A stretch of 64,000 nt of DNA from Heterohyrax brucei (taxonomy: Eukaryota > Chordata > Mammalia > Hyracoidea > Procaviidae), in assembly GCA_028571685.1 (NCBI GenBank), contig CM053164.1, positions 35,514,501 to 35,578,500 of the forward strand, written 5' to 3'. Under the pieces are notes generated by a model. It saw only the letters and a program-made list of their open reading frames with translations, did not search any database and was not told the origin of the DNA. Positions 1-9,390 of this stretch are shown piece by piece. A program made the position numbers and the translations under genes. Numbering within the stretch: the stretch's first letter is position 1; each line of letters opens with the position of its first letter.

Positions 1-105
1 AGTTCAAGTCCACCATCTTCTTCTTGGAAACCAAATGGGGCAACTCTACCTTGTCTTACAGTGTCATTAACAGTTGAAATCAACTCAACACCAATAGGTT
101 GGAGC
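1..105 (+). mobile_element. AfroSINE-type SINE, 5' part outside window
   Basis: The first bases match the middle and 3' part of the tRNA-derived SINE that recurs through this window: a B-box-like stretch, the body, and the tail with 'tcaactcaacaccaataggtt'-like sequence near 80-100. The element is entered mid-way, so its 5' end and upstream target duplication are not visible. Confidence 0.75.
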
Positions 106-630
106 TTCTGTGTTCTCTTCCAGTAAAAAGAAAGACACTCTTAACGTAGTTCAGGAACGCAAGAGAATTCCATAAGGGAAAGCAACAAGAAAGATAATGC
201 CAATTCCTAAAGCAAAGAAGAAAGATGAAAAGAGGCTGTGTCCTCTACCATACAGCTAAATTACTAAAGTGACCAACTCAGAATTGCTCTACCTCCTTTT
301 GGATGAAACCAACTGAGTCGGAGTTCTATGCTATTTATGACCTGAAGCATCTTCTTATCACACGTAGTCTAGGGCAACCTGGTTCAGCTGATACCAACCA
401 CTGCCACCACCTTGATTATCCACGGCCAGCATTCACTCTGGTGGATTGGATTCTGTGTCAGCTATTAAGTTTTTCATTACCTCTGGCCTATGGAAGTATC
501 ACTCAACAGGAAGAATCATTCAGCAGGTACACAGCATATCTGAGTTGAATGCCTTCAGTTGGTCAAGAAGTTTACGTTTTCACAATTTCCAAGGTAAGAA
601 GCAGTCAACAGTTTATTTGTAAATATTTGT
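106..630. other. No recognised feature
   Basis: Moderately AT-rich sequence. The one open frame (303-548, 81 codons) has no recognisable domain, and I see no splice or start context that argues for a gene. Confidence 0.5.
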
Positions 631-1056
631 TGTCTTAGTGATCTAGTGCTGGTATAACAGAAATACCACAAATAGATGGCTTTAAAAAGAAAAAGTTCAT
701 GGTCACAGTGTGGTAAGCTACAAATCCACATTCAATATGAGAAATTATCATAGCCTTGTAGGTTAAGAGTCCAAATTCAGTATGAGAGCATCTCTGCATA
801 GGAATCTTAGGGCAAAAGGATGTGTTTTGCTCTTGCTGCTGCTCTCTTAGTGGTATGAGGTTCCCAACTCTCTCTGCTCACTACTCTTATATCCTACTAA
901 CTTTTGGATTGAGTTCTATTCTTCCCAACATAACTGCTGTCAATTCTCCCTCATCAACATCACAGAAGCAGGGTTCACAACCCATGGGAAAAGTCACTCA
1001 GTGCTGGGAATCATGGCCCACACATTTTTAAGGGGAACACAATGCAATCTATGACA
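631..1056 (-). mobile_element. Solo LTR, MaLR/ERVL-type (MLT1-like)
   Basis: The segment opens with TGTCTTAG followed by a 'gctggtataacagaaataccac' type block and ends in ...TGACA. This is the reverse complement of the MaLR-type LTR pattern (TGT..., with a terminal 'gcagcactagataactaagaca' block) also seen at 18,930-19,457. It is bounded by the 5-bp direct repeat TTTGT at 626-630 and 1057-1061, the size expected for an ERVL/MaLR integration. No internal retroviral region is attached, so it is a solo LTR. The class is inferred from remembered consensus features. Confidence 0.65.
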
Positions 1057-1729
1057 TTTGTTGAGCATTTATTTTGTGGTAATCATTGTTCTAGGTACTG
1101 AGGAATACATTTATTTTTTTTTTACCTGTGAGAATTTAGAATTTGTTACAGTAAACATGATAATAACAATAAAGAAGGCAAAATATAGTAAATCCATCAG
1201 AGCAACTCTACAAAAACTACAATGTGCAATCCAGGTATTTAGGAAACACTTGGTAGAAGACTTTTATGGGACATTTGTCATTTAAGTTGGATATTAATGG
1301 AAGGATGAATTGATCAACAAAAGTTGTGATAACTAACTTGTGCAGATCTTACAGAAAGGGGCAGAAAGAACATTGTGCTGAATCTCTCAGGTTAAAAGCC
1401 ATTCAAGATACAACTGGTGAAAAACTGCCTCGTTAAAACAGAGTCAACCTTAATGGCAAGAGTGAAGTAAAGCCTCTGGACCTACGCTCACTGATTTGGC
1501 ACTGCTCAGAATACACACAAATGAGAAATCTTCGGTGATGTGGGTTAACCCAATAGCCACAACAATGAGCTCAAACTTATGAAAGTTCATGAAGACAGTA
1601 CAGAATCAGGCAACATTTTGTTCTCTTCTATGTAAATCCCTCAGAGCCAGAGCCAACTCAGTGGCAACAAGAAGAAAATAAGCTAAATCGTCTATAGGGA
1701 TCAAGCTAGTTTCTAAGCCCTCTACAAGG
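1057..1729. other. No recognised feature
   Basis: Apparently unique AT-rich sequence. The open frame at 1058-1285 has ordinary, low-information composition and no recognisable motif. Confidence 0.5.
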
Positions 1730-1915
1730 ATTAACTCTTTTAATCCTCACAAAAACCCAGTGTGATTAGTATACCATTATCCCTATTTTACAAAGAAGAA
1801 ATTAAGGTACAAAGAGGTTAGATAACTTACCTATTATCACAGGTTTCTGGAATTATAAAGCCAGGATTCAAACTCATGCAGTTTGGCACCAGAGCCTACC
1901 TTCGTAACCACTACA
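1730..1915 (+). mobile_element. MIR SINE
   Basis: The arrangement is typical of MIR: 'ttaatcctcacaaaaaccc', then 'attatccctattttacaaa', then a 'gaaattaaggtacaaagagg' segment and 'ccaggattcaaactcatg'. It is ancient and diverged, with no visible target duplication. Confidence 0.8.
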
Positions 1916-2089
1916 TCAGAACAGACATGTCTGATGCTTAGAGGGGTATGAATAATGAGCTAGCAAAGTGAGGTGCTGGAATATAAAGAGTTTGTAGAGA
2001 AGTTCTGGGAAACAAGGTGAGAAAAATCTCAGAAAGCCTGCAATGACAATGTAAAATGTAGTTGTATTTGGAAAACATAAAGTGCCGTG

Positions 2090-2440
2090 TCAGTTTTTAA
2101 ACCTTGGAGGCAGGCACTATTAATCTGTGTTAGAGAGATCAATCTGACTGTAGGCTTGAGGATGGATTAACCGAAGGCACTTCTGGAAGCAGATAGACTT
2201 GGTTGGAGGTCAGGGCCATAGCTCTAGTAATAGCAGGGGAGATATAGAGATGGGAACAGGTTAGAGATATTTTAGGAAATGATGCCATATGATTTAGTGA
2301 CTAGTTGGTTACATGGAGTGAGAAGAGGGAAGAGACTCACTCAAATTTGAGTTTTAGCAGACAACACCAGATGTCAGTAAGATGTGGTCATCTGCTGAGA
2401 GAAGAGCCAGCTCAGCAGGTAAGCAAGTGGGGAAATTCAG
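2090..2440 (+). repeat. Ancient interspersed repeat, family not named
   Basis: Phrases such as 'agatcaatctgactg', 'ggaggtcagggcc' and 'ggttagagatatttta' follow the order of an old mammalian repeat. Other parts of the same family appear at 14,870, 35,590, 46,330 and 48,560. I cannot assign the family name from sequence alone. Confidence 0.4.
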
Positions 2441-2654
2441 CCTGAGAATGTTTTAAGTAGTTGGAGTCCAAGCTTGTTTAGAGAACACCAGCAACAAGAT
2501 GCCTGCAAGTCAAGAGCTACAGTGCATGAACTGGAGAGCTGACCAGGAGCTGGTCTGTGGAGCTACTAGGAGATCAGTCACATCAAATCAAAAAACAAAA
2601 GCCCTGGGTCACTGGTACCCGCAGGCTTACCTGTCACCATCACTGAAGTTATAG

Positions 2655-3030
2655 TTGTTGTTAGTTGGTCATCAACTAATCACAGTGACCATCGCTAAAA
2701 GATGTACCATATTATCACAAAAAGTAGGTACACGGTGTCGTAGTCACATACAGGTACATCATGGTGACTGACTGGTATACTATGTCACCATAATAGACAT
2801 TTCGTGTCATCATAATGGAAAAATACTACAATGCATCTTGACAGACAGGTACATCGTATCATAGTGACAGACAAGTACCATCTATTATGGTAACACACTA
2901 GTGTGACAATTATCAAGGCAAGTATACCATTTCATAGTGACAAATAAAGCATCTTTACATTGTTGTTACAGATGACCTACCATGATATGATACTTGTTTA
3001 TTATGTCCCCATGACATACTGATACAATAA
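2655..3030. repeat. Degenerate minisatellite, about 26-bp unit
   Basis: The stretch repeats a block close to GTGACAGACAGGTACATCAT plus an AT-rich end. Recognisable units include those beginning near 2,740 (gtcacatacaggtacatcatg), 2,763 (gtgactgactggtatac), 2,846 (acagacaggtacatcgta), 2,866 (gtgacagacaagtacca) and 2,937 (gtgacaaataaagcatc). Units differ by substitutions and small indels, so the array is old. It lies just upstream of the RTE at 3,205. No known satellite name is recognised. Confidence 0.65.
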
Positions 3031-3828
3031 GTCAACATGAAAGATAAACATAGGCTGCTGTATGTCAGGAAAACATTCTTAGTTGCTAAAAAACACACAG
3101 CAGTAGCATAGCAAATTTACTGTGCCATTGTTATAAGTAAGCTTGATATCTTACCGCTCGCTGAAAGCCATAGTACTCAAGTACGTAGCTGTGAACACTG
3201 TGCATCTTGTCAGTTGATTGTTGCTGGAAGCTGTGCCAATAGTATTTTAACTATCAGTAGGTCATCCATGGTAGAGAGCTTTTAGTGAAGCTTCTGAATA
3301 GACTAGGAAGAAGAACATGGCTGTCTACTTCTGGAAAAAATTGGTCAATGAGAACCTTACAAATAGCAGCAGAATGCTGTTTGACATAGTGTTGAAAAAT
3401 GAGCCCCTCAAGTTGGAAGGAATAGAAATAAGACTGGAGAAGAGCTACATTTCAAGTAATGATGTTGATTGAGTAAAGCTTCTTGAACCTTCATTTGCTG
3501 ATGTGGCACAACTCCAAATAAGAAGAAACAACTGCAAACATCCATTAATAATCTGAAAGCAGAATGTATGAAGTACAAATCTAGGAAAATTGGAAGTTGT
3601 CAAAACGAAAATGAAATGCATGAAGATTGATATGCTAGGCATCAGTGAGCTGAAATGGACTGGTATTGGCCATTTTGAGTCAGACCATCACATGGTCTAC
3701 TATGCTGAGAATGACAAACTGAAGAGGAATGGTGTCATATTCATCATCAAAAAGAATAGTTCAAGATCTATACTGAAGTACGATGTTGTCAGTGATAGGA
3801 TACTACCCATACCCCTTCAAAGAAGACC

Positions 3829-3873
3829 CAGAGGGTTGCTATGAGTAGGAATTGACTCAACAGCAACAGGTTG
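3829..3873 (+). mobile_element. 45-bp 5'-truncated SINE tail in RTE
   Basis: This short block has the SINE 3' end pattern ('ctatgagtaggaattgactc'). It is bounded by CAAAGAAGACC (3,818-3,828) and CAAGGAAGACC (3,874-3,884), an 11-bp target duplication with one difference. The RTE sequence reads continuously if the insert and one duplicate copy are removed. Confidence 0.75.
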
Positions 3874-4192
3874 CAAGGAAGACCAGTTAATGTGACAATT
3901 ATGCAAATATATTCCCCAGTCACTAATGCCAAAGGTGAGGAAATTGAAGAATTTTACCAACTTCTGCAGTCTGAAATTGATCAAATACATAATCAAGATG
4001 CATAGATGATTACTGGTGATTGGAATGGGAAAGTTGGAAACAAAGAAGGAGGATTAGTAGTTGGAAAATACAGCCTCAGCGGCAAGAAACAACATCAAAG
4101 ATCACCTGATAGAATTTTGCAAGACCAGCGACTTATTCTTGCAAATACTTTTTCTACAACACAAATGGCAACTATGCACTTCCACTTCCAAG

Positions 4193-4355
4193 CCAAAAAA
4201 TAAAAATAAAAATAACCCATTGCCATTGAATTGCTTCCAACTCACAGCAACTTTATAGGACGTAGTTGAACTGCACCATGAAGTTTCCAAGGAGCAGCTG
4301 GTGAATTTAAACTGCTGATCTTTCAGTTAGCAGCCAAATCTTAATCACTGTGCCA
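4193..4355 (-). mobile_element. AfroSINE inserted in RTE
   Basis: An A-rich head (the reversed tail) is followed by 'cccattgccattgaattg', 'ccaactcacagcaac', 'tttccaaggagcagctgg' and 'ttagcagccaaatcttaa'. This is the reverse-complement SINE order. It interrupts the RTE endonuclease region, which resumes at about 4,356, so the SINE is younger than the RTE. Confidence 0.85.
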
Positions 4356-6404
4356 CTTGCATCTCACTGGACAGAAAATACAGAATCAAACTGACTGCAT
4401 CTGCAGGAAAAACAACAGGTAAGTTCCATATCATCACTCAGAATAAGAGCAAACACCAATTGCAGAACAGATGATCAATTGCTCACATGCAAATACAAGT
4501 CAAAGCTGAAGAACAGCAAATCAAGTCCACAAGAGCCAAAGTACAATCTTGAATATGCCACCAGAATTTGTAGACTCTCTCAAGAATGACACATTGAACA
4601 TTAATGACTGAAAACCAGATGAGTTGTAGGATGATACCAAAGACATCGTACATAAAGAAAGCAAAAGTTCATTAAAAAGAAAGCAAAGGCAAAAATGGAC
4701 ATCAGTAGAGACTCTGAAAATTGCTTTTAAATGCTAGTTAGCTAAAACAAACAGAAGACAAAATGAAAGAGCTAAACAGAAGACTTCAAAGAGTGGCTCT
4801 AGAAGGCAAAGTTTTATAAGGAAATGTACAAAGACCTGAAGTTATAAAACCAAATTAACACATTGCAAGATGAGAGAACTGAAGAAAAAATTGAAGCCTC
4901 AAGTTTCAGTTTTGAAGGAATTATGAGCAAACTATTGAGCAACTTAGAAAGCATCAAAAGAACATGGAAGGGATACACAGTCACTGAACCAAAAACAGCT
5001 GGTCAACGTTCAACAGTTTCAGTAGGTAATGCCATTGAGAACTAACGGTATTAAAAGAAAAAGTCCAATCTGCACTGAAGGCACTGGTGAGAAATAAAGC
5101 TCCAAGAACTGACAGAAAATCAACTGAGATGTTTTCACAAACAAATACAGCTCTAGAGATGTTCACTCATCTATGCCAAGAAACTTGGAAAACAGCCAAC
5201 TGACTGAAAGAGATCCTATCTGTGCCCATCCCAAAGAAAAGTCATACAAAAGAATGCAGAAATTATCAAACAGTAACATTAATATCACATAGGAATAAAA
5301 TTTTGCTGAAGATAATTCAAAAATGGTTACAGTAGCACACTGACAGAGAACTGCCAGAAGTTCAAGCTGTATTCAGAAGAGGAGATGAAATGAGGAACAT
5401 TATTGCTGATGTCAGATGGATTTTGGCTGAAAGCAAAGAGTATCAGAAAGATGTTTACTTGTGTTTTATTCACTGTGCAAAGGGATTCAACTGTGTGGAT
5501 CATAACAAACCATGGCTAACATTGTGGAGAATGGGAAATTCAGAACACCTATTTGTGCTCAGGCAGAACCTGGGCATAGACAAATAGACAATCATTTGAG
5601 AAGAACAAAGAGACACTGCATGGTTAAAATAAGGAAAGGTGTGTGTCAGGACTGTACCCTTTTACCAAACTGATTCAGTCTGTATGTTGAGCAAATAATC
5701 CAAGAAGCTGGACTGTATGACAAAGAACAGACCATCATGATCAGATAAAAATACTCATTAACAACCTGTGTTATTCAGATGACAGCACCTTGCTTGTTGA
5801 AAGCCCAAGAGGACTTAAGGCACTCACTAACGAAGATCAAAGAGTGCAGCCTTCAGTGTGTATTACACCTCAACATAAAGAAAGCAAAAATCCTCACAAG
5901 TGGACCAATAAGCAACTTCATGATAAGCAGAGAAAATACTGACGTTCTCAAGGACTTCATATTAGTTGGATCCACAATCAAAACCCCTCGAAGCGGTAGT
6001 CAAGAAATCAAATGACATACTGCATTGGGCAAATCTGCTACAAATGACCTCTTTAATGCATTTCAAAGGGAAGATGCCACTTTGAGGGCTACAGTATACC
6101 TTACTCAAGCCATGATATTTTAAGTTGCCTCATATTTATGCAAAATATTCACAATGAATAAGGAAGATTGAAGAATTGATGCTTTTTGAATGATGATATT
6201 GGTGAAGAATACTAAATATACTGTGAACTAGCAGAAGAAAGAAAAAGTCTGTCTTGCAAGAAGTATAACCAGAGTGCTCCTTAGAAGACAGAATGGCAAG
6301 ATTTTGTTTCATATACTTTGGACACGTTATCAGGAGGGATCAGTCCCTGAAGAACGTCATCACGCTTGGTAACATAGAAGGTCAGCAAAAAAGAGGAAGA
6401 CTTT

Positions 6405-7116
6405 CTCTTCTGCACTGCATATTGGTGAGTAGTGTCCGGGTTTTAAAGCTAGGAAGCTGCCTTCTGAAGTACACCAAGTGGTCCTAACTCATCTGCAACA
6501 GATGATCACAAAAAACAACAAAAGGAAGGAAAGAAGAGTCCAGGAAACAGAAGGAACCATGTGAATGGGAGACTGTATCAACATGTAACAAGAAGAACCA
6601 GATGGTGTCTGGCCATCACCATAGACGGCTGTGACGGGACACACAGTGTTGAGTCCCAGTGGCAACATGAGAAAAAGAGGGGTGCAGCTCAAGAACTCTA
6701 CTAAAAGACCACAATTGATGATCTGGTGGCCTGAGGGATCTCCTGGGAGCATGGCCCCTAGATCTGCTGCTGCCTCTGTCCAGAAAACACTGTTGAGGTT
6801 AACCCTTCGGACAAAAATGGACCAGACTGGGGACACAGTGTGGCCATATGATGTGTGTACTTTATGGCTCTATGTATTTATAAGATGCTGTCCTACTGGC
6901 CTCTTTCTAGATGTAAGAGGGTGGAGAGAAGGGAACGGGAGCTTGTTAAGAGGATACAACAAGTACGGAATGAAAAGGAGGAGTGTGCTGTCACCAGGCA
7001 AGGAGAGCAGAAGGAACTGCAGATAGGTACACATGCAAAATTAACTTGGATTGTATACTTTCACTTGATCACAATTTTAAAAAAGCGCAGGAAAAAAAGC
7101 CCCCCACACCCCAAAG
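6405..7116 (+). mobile_element. 5'-truncated L1 (3' UTR) inserted in RTE
   Basis: A perfect 14-bp target duplication AAGAGGAAGACTTT flanks the insert (6,391-6,404 and 7,117-7,130). The RTE resumes exactly after it. The start ('ttctgcactgcatattggtgag') and following blocks ('accatgtgaatggga', 'agaagaaccagatggtg', 'gttgagtccc') match the L1 3' UTR at 42,440-42,720. The 3' end is A-rich ('cacttgatcacaattttaaaaaa'), as in elephant L1 tails. The part at 6,840-7,020 has no counterpart in the other L1 copy. Confidence 0.8.
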
Positions 7117-7504
7117 AAGAGGAAGACTTTCACTAAGATGAATTGACACAATGGCTATATAACTATGGGCTCAGACATAGCAAAGATTTTGAGGATGACA
7201 CAGGACCGGGTGATGTTTTGTGCTGTTGTACATGAGATTAGTATGAGTTGAAACTGACACATCTAGCAACAACTACATACTTATAAAGCCAGTCAACAGT
7301 TTTAAACAACTGCAAAGTTTTCGATTTGTCTACAACAACCTTTATAGAGAGAGTATTCTTCACTAAGATGAGAGTTCTCTGTGGCCATGGTGCTGTCATG
7401 ATCCAGTCCCATCTCTCCAAGGAGGCAGCAGCCAGAAGGGAGACTCTAAGTTCCTCCAGAATGAAAACTAATTCTTTTCAGCATTTTGTTCATTCGTTTT
7501 TTTA

Positions 7505-7750
7505 ATGTGGCATTTACTATATGACAAGTGCCATTTTAAGTCCTTTTGAGTTCTAATTAACTTAACCCTTGTAACAATCCTATGAAGCACATAAATATTA
7601 TTCCCATTTTAGTGATAAAGAAAATCAGGGGCAATGAAGCCATACAGCTAGTGAGTGGTGATTCACATCCAAGCCACCTGGCTCTTGGGCTCAAGCTCTT
7701 TCTCCAGCTCTCATCCAAGGCCCAAATTCTTAATCTATGCACGCATATTG
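7505..7750 (+). mobile_element. MIR SINE
   Basis: It contains MIR-like order: 'tggcatttactatatgacaa', 'acaatcctatgaagc', 'attattcccattttag', 'cagctagtgagtggtg' and a final 'aagctctttc' block. Ancient and diverged. Confidence 0.75.
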
Positions 7751-8601
7751 CCTCTGTATCTGTTGATTTGAGATGACACACTAGTCACCTCAAACTGGCT
7801 TGAATTTTAATAGCAATATATTGTTTCACATAACTGAATTAGGGCTGCATCAGGCAAAACTTGATGCAAAGGCTGAACGTATATGACCAAGACCTAAGTT
7901 CTCACTAAACTTTCTTGGCATTTAACTCCATCCACGCAGGCTCTCTCCTCATTATTTCCGGATCCGGATTCTCATGTAGAGGAAGAGAGAGGTCCATGTA
8001 CCCAATAACCGGAACAAATTCTGGATTTGCTCCGGCTTCTCCTTAATAACCAGTCATGGGCTGTCCCTGAATTAGTTGGTGACCAACTAGCAAGAGGTTG
8101 GCACAGTAACATTGGATCCCCTGATTCAGTTAAGCAGTGTCCCTACCTGCAGATGAAGTCAGAAGCAAACCTTTTTAAATTACAGTCATGGCAAGTTTTC
8201 TTTTGGCAGAGAAAACAGGAAGAGAGAATTCTGAGGAGAAAACCAACAAATGTCTACTACACCACCTTATTCTCACTTGACCATGTAAGTAATCATCACA
8301 GAGTAAATGTTCAGGAAATGTTTGTTATTTGGATGGATAGATGGACACATGGGTGGATGAATGAAAAATTTATGGTTAGGACAGAAAAGCTGCACTGGAC
8401 ATACTAAAACCTTCAGTACTCCAAATTAATTACCAGGAAGAATCAAATGGATCATGGGACCAGAGGAAGAATGTGCTGACTGAGATGCCTGACCTGAATG
8501 AGATATTATTCCCCCAGGAGCTCATAATTTTTCCAAAGGCTCTCTTTAGTGATTTATAGTTACACTGTTGGTTTAGAAGACCATTCTTGACTCTGCAACT
8601 T
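7751..8601. other. No recognised feature
   Basis: Apparently unique sequence. An open frame at 8,027-8,407 (126 codons) shows no recognisable domain. A short 'gatggatagatggac' type stretch near 8,332-8,360 is low-complexity. Confidence 0.45.
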
Positions 8602-8800
8602 ATTTTTTTTAATTTTTATTTAACATAACTGAGTGAAAATGTACATTCCTGTATAAATTTACGTGCCCACCTATATGCAGCTTCCACTGCTCTCCCTGTC
8701 CGGTGACAGCACACTATTCCTCTCTGCTCCATACATGTCTCATCCTCCCAACAGTCTCCTTTCCCCTCCTGTCCATCCACTCCCCTTCCTCCAGCCAGCG
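8602..8800 (-). mobile_element. Short 5'-truncated L1 3' end
   Basis: A perfect 15-bp target duplication TTGACTCTGCAACTT flanks it at 8,587-8,601 and 8,801-8,815. The insert begins with a T-rich run (a reversed poly-A) and contains 'gtgaaaatgtacattcctgt' and 'cggtgacagcacact'. These match the antisense L1 3' UTR at 45,730-45,840 in the same order. Only about 200 bp were integrated, typical of aborted L1 reverse transcription. Confidence 0.85.
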
Positions 8801-9199
8801 TTGACTCTGCAACTTTGAGAGCAAGTCTAACTTGTATCTCCTTAGTGAGTTCAACTCTAGCTCTGAGAATAGAATTCTGAGATTATAATGCAAGCTTCAG
8901 CTACCTCTTCTACCCTTGAGCATTCCTGGTCCCTTGGGTACATCCTGAGGAGAAGCTATTACTTCTTGAAAACTTCCTGGGGTTTGGTTTCAGAATGTTT
9001 AAAATGATTCATTCTGGAATACCTGGGAAGTCACTGAGGACAAAATTTTCAGCTGTGGCCCGAATACCTTCTATAAGGTATAACTCCCATATTCACATTT
9101 TCACTCCATGTCCCACCCCAGATGCAGTGAAGCCCAAGATCTGGTCTGGTCAACCTCTAGTCCATTATATCAGAAAAGCCCAATAAGATAAAAGGAAGA

Positions 9200-9390
9200 T
9201 CCTTAGGATCACAGAAGGCCTCAGAGATTGTATTGTCAAACACTTAATGGTATAACTGAGAAACACAAGACCCAGAAAGAGGAAGTAACTTGTTGAGGGC
9301 CTCATCAGGATGAAAACCAGATTCAGAACTTAAGACTCCCAAGCTGTAGGCCAGGGCTTTGCTATATCACTACAATGGTCCTACAAACCT
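9200..9390 (+). mobile_element. MIR SINE
   Basis: MIR-like blocks: 'ggcctcagagattgtattgtc', 'tgagaaacacaagacccaga', 'ggaagtaacttgttgaggg', then an 'aaaaccagattcagaac' segment. Diverged. Confidence 0.65.

Larger units (their letters stand above)
3540..6390 (+). pseudogene. RTE polyprotein remnant (endonuclease + reverse transcriptase)
   Basis: An AP-endonuclease-like part is readable at 3,590-3,810, with KIDMLGISELKWTGIGHF-type sequence where active RTEs have ISETKWTG-like residues. A further endonuclease stretch lies near 4,006-4,060 (TGDWNGKVG). The RT region resumes near 5,215 (PIPKK...NYQTVTLIS). Motif A, normally AKAFDCVDH, reads AKGFNCVDH near 5,478-5,504, so the first catalytic Asp is Asn. 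The YADD box reads YSDD near 5,771-5,782. The C-terminal FGHVIRRDQSLKNVI block lies at 6,308-6,352. The protein would have acted in target-primed reverse transcription. Stops, frame changes and three insertions make it non-functional. Confidence 0.8.
3205..7275 (+). mobile_element. Near-full-length RTE/BovB-like LINE, degraded
   Basis: The element runs from an RTE 5' UTR ('cttgtcagttg', then the 'ggaagctgtgcc' block) through endonuclease and reverse transcriptase coding regions to the typical 3' tail ending near 'tatgagttgaaactgacac...caacaactac'. Removing three insertions (45 bp at 3,829, about 160 bp at 4,193 and 712 bp at 6,405) leaves about 3.1 kb. That matches the antisense copy at 49,853-53,076. 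Multiple stops and frameshifts show it is dead. Its tail is shared with the SINEs in this window, which supports an RTE-SINE partnership. Confidence 0.85.

Noticed and set aside
2655-3030. CRISPR-like array
   Set aside because: Units are contiguous and degenerate with no unique spacers, and the context is mammalian. It is a minisatellite.
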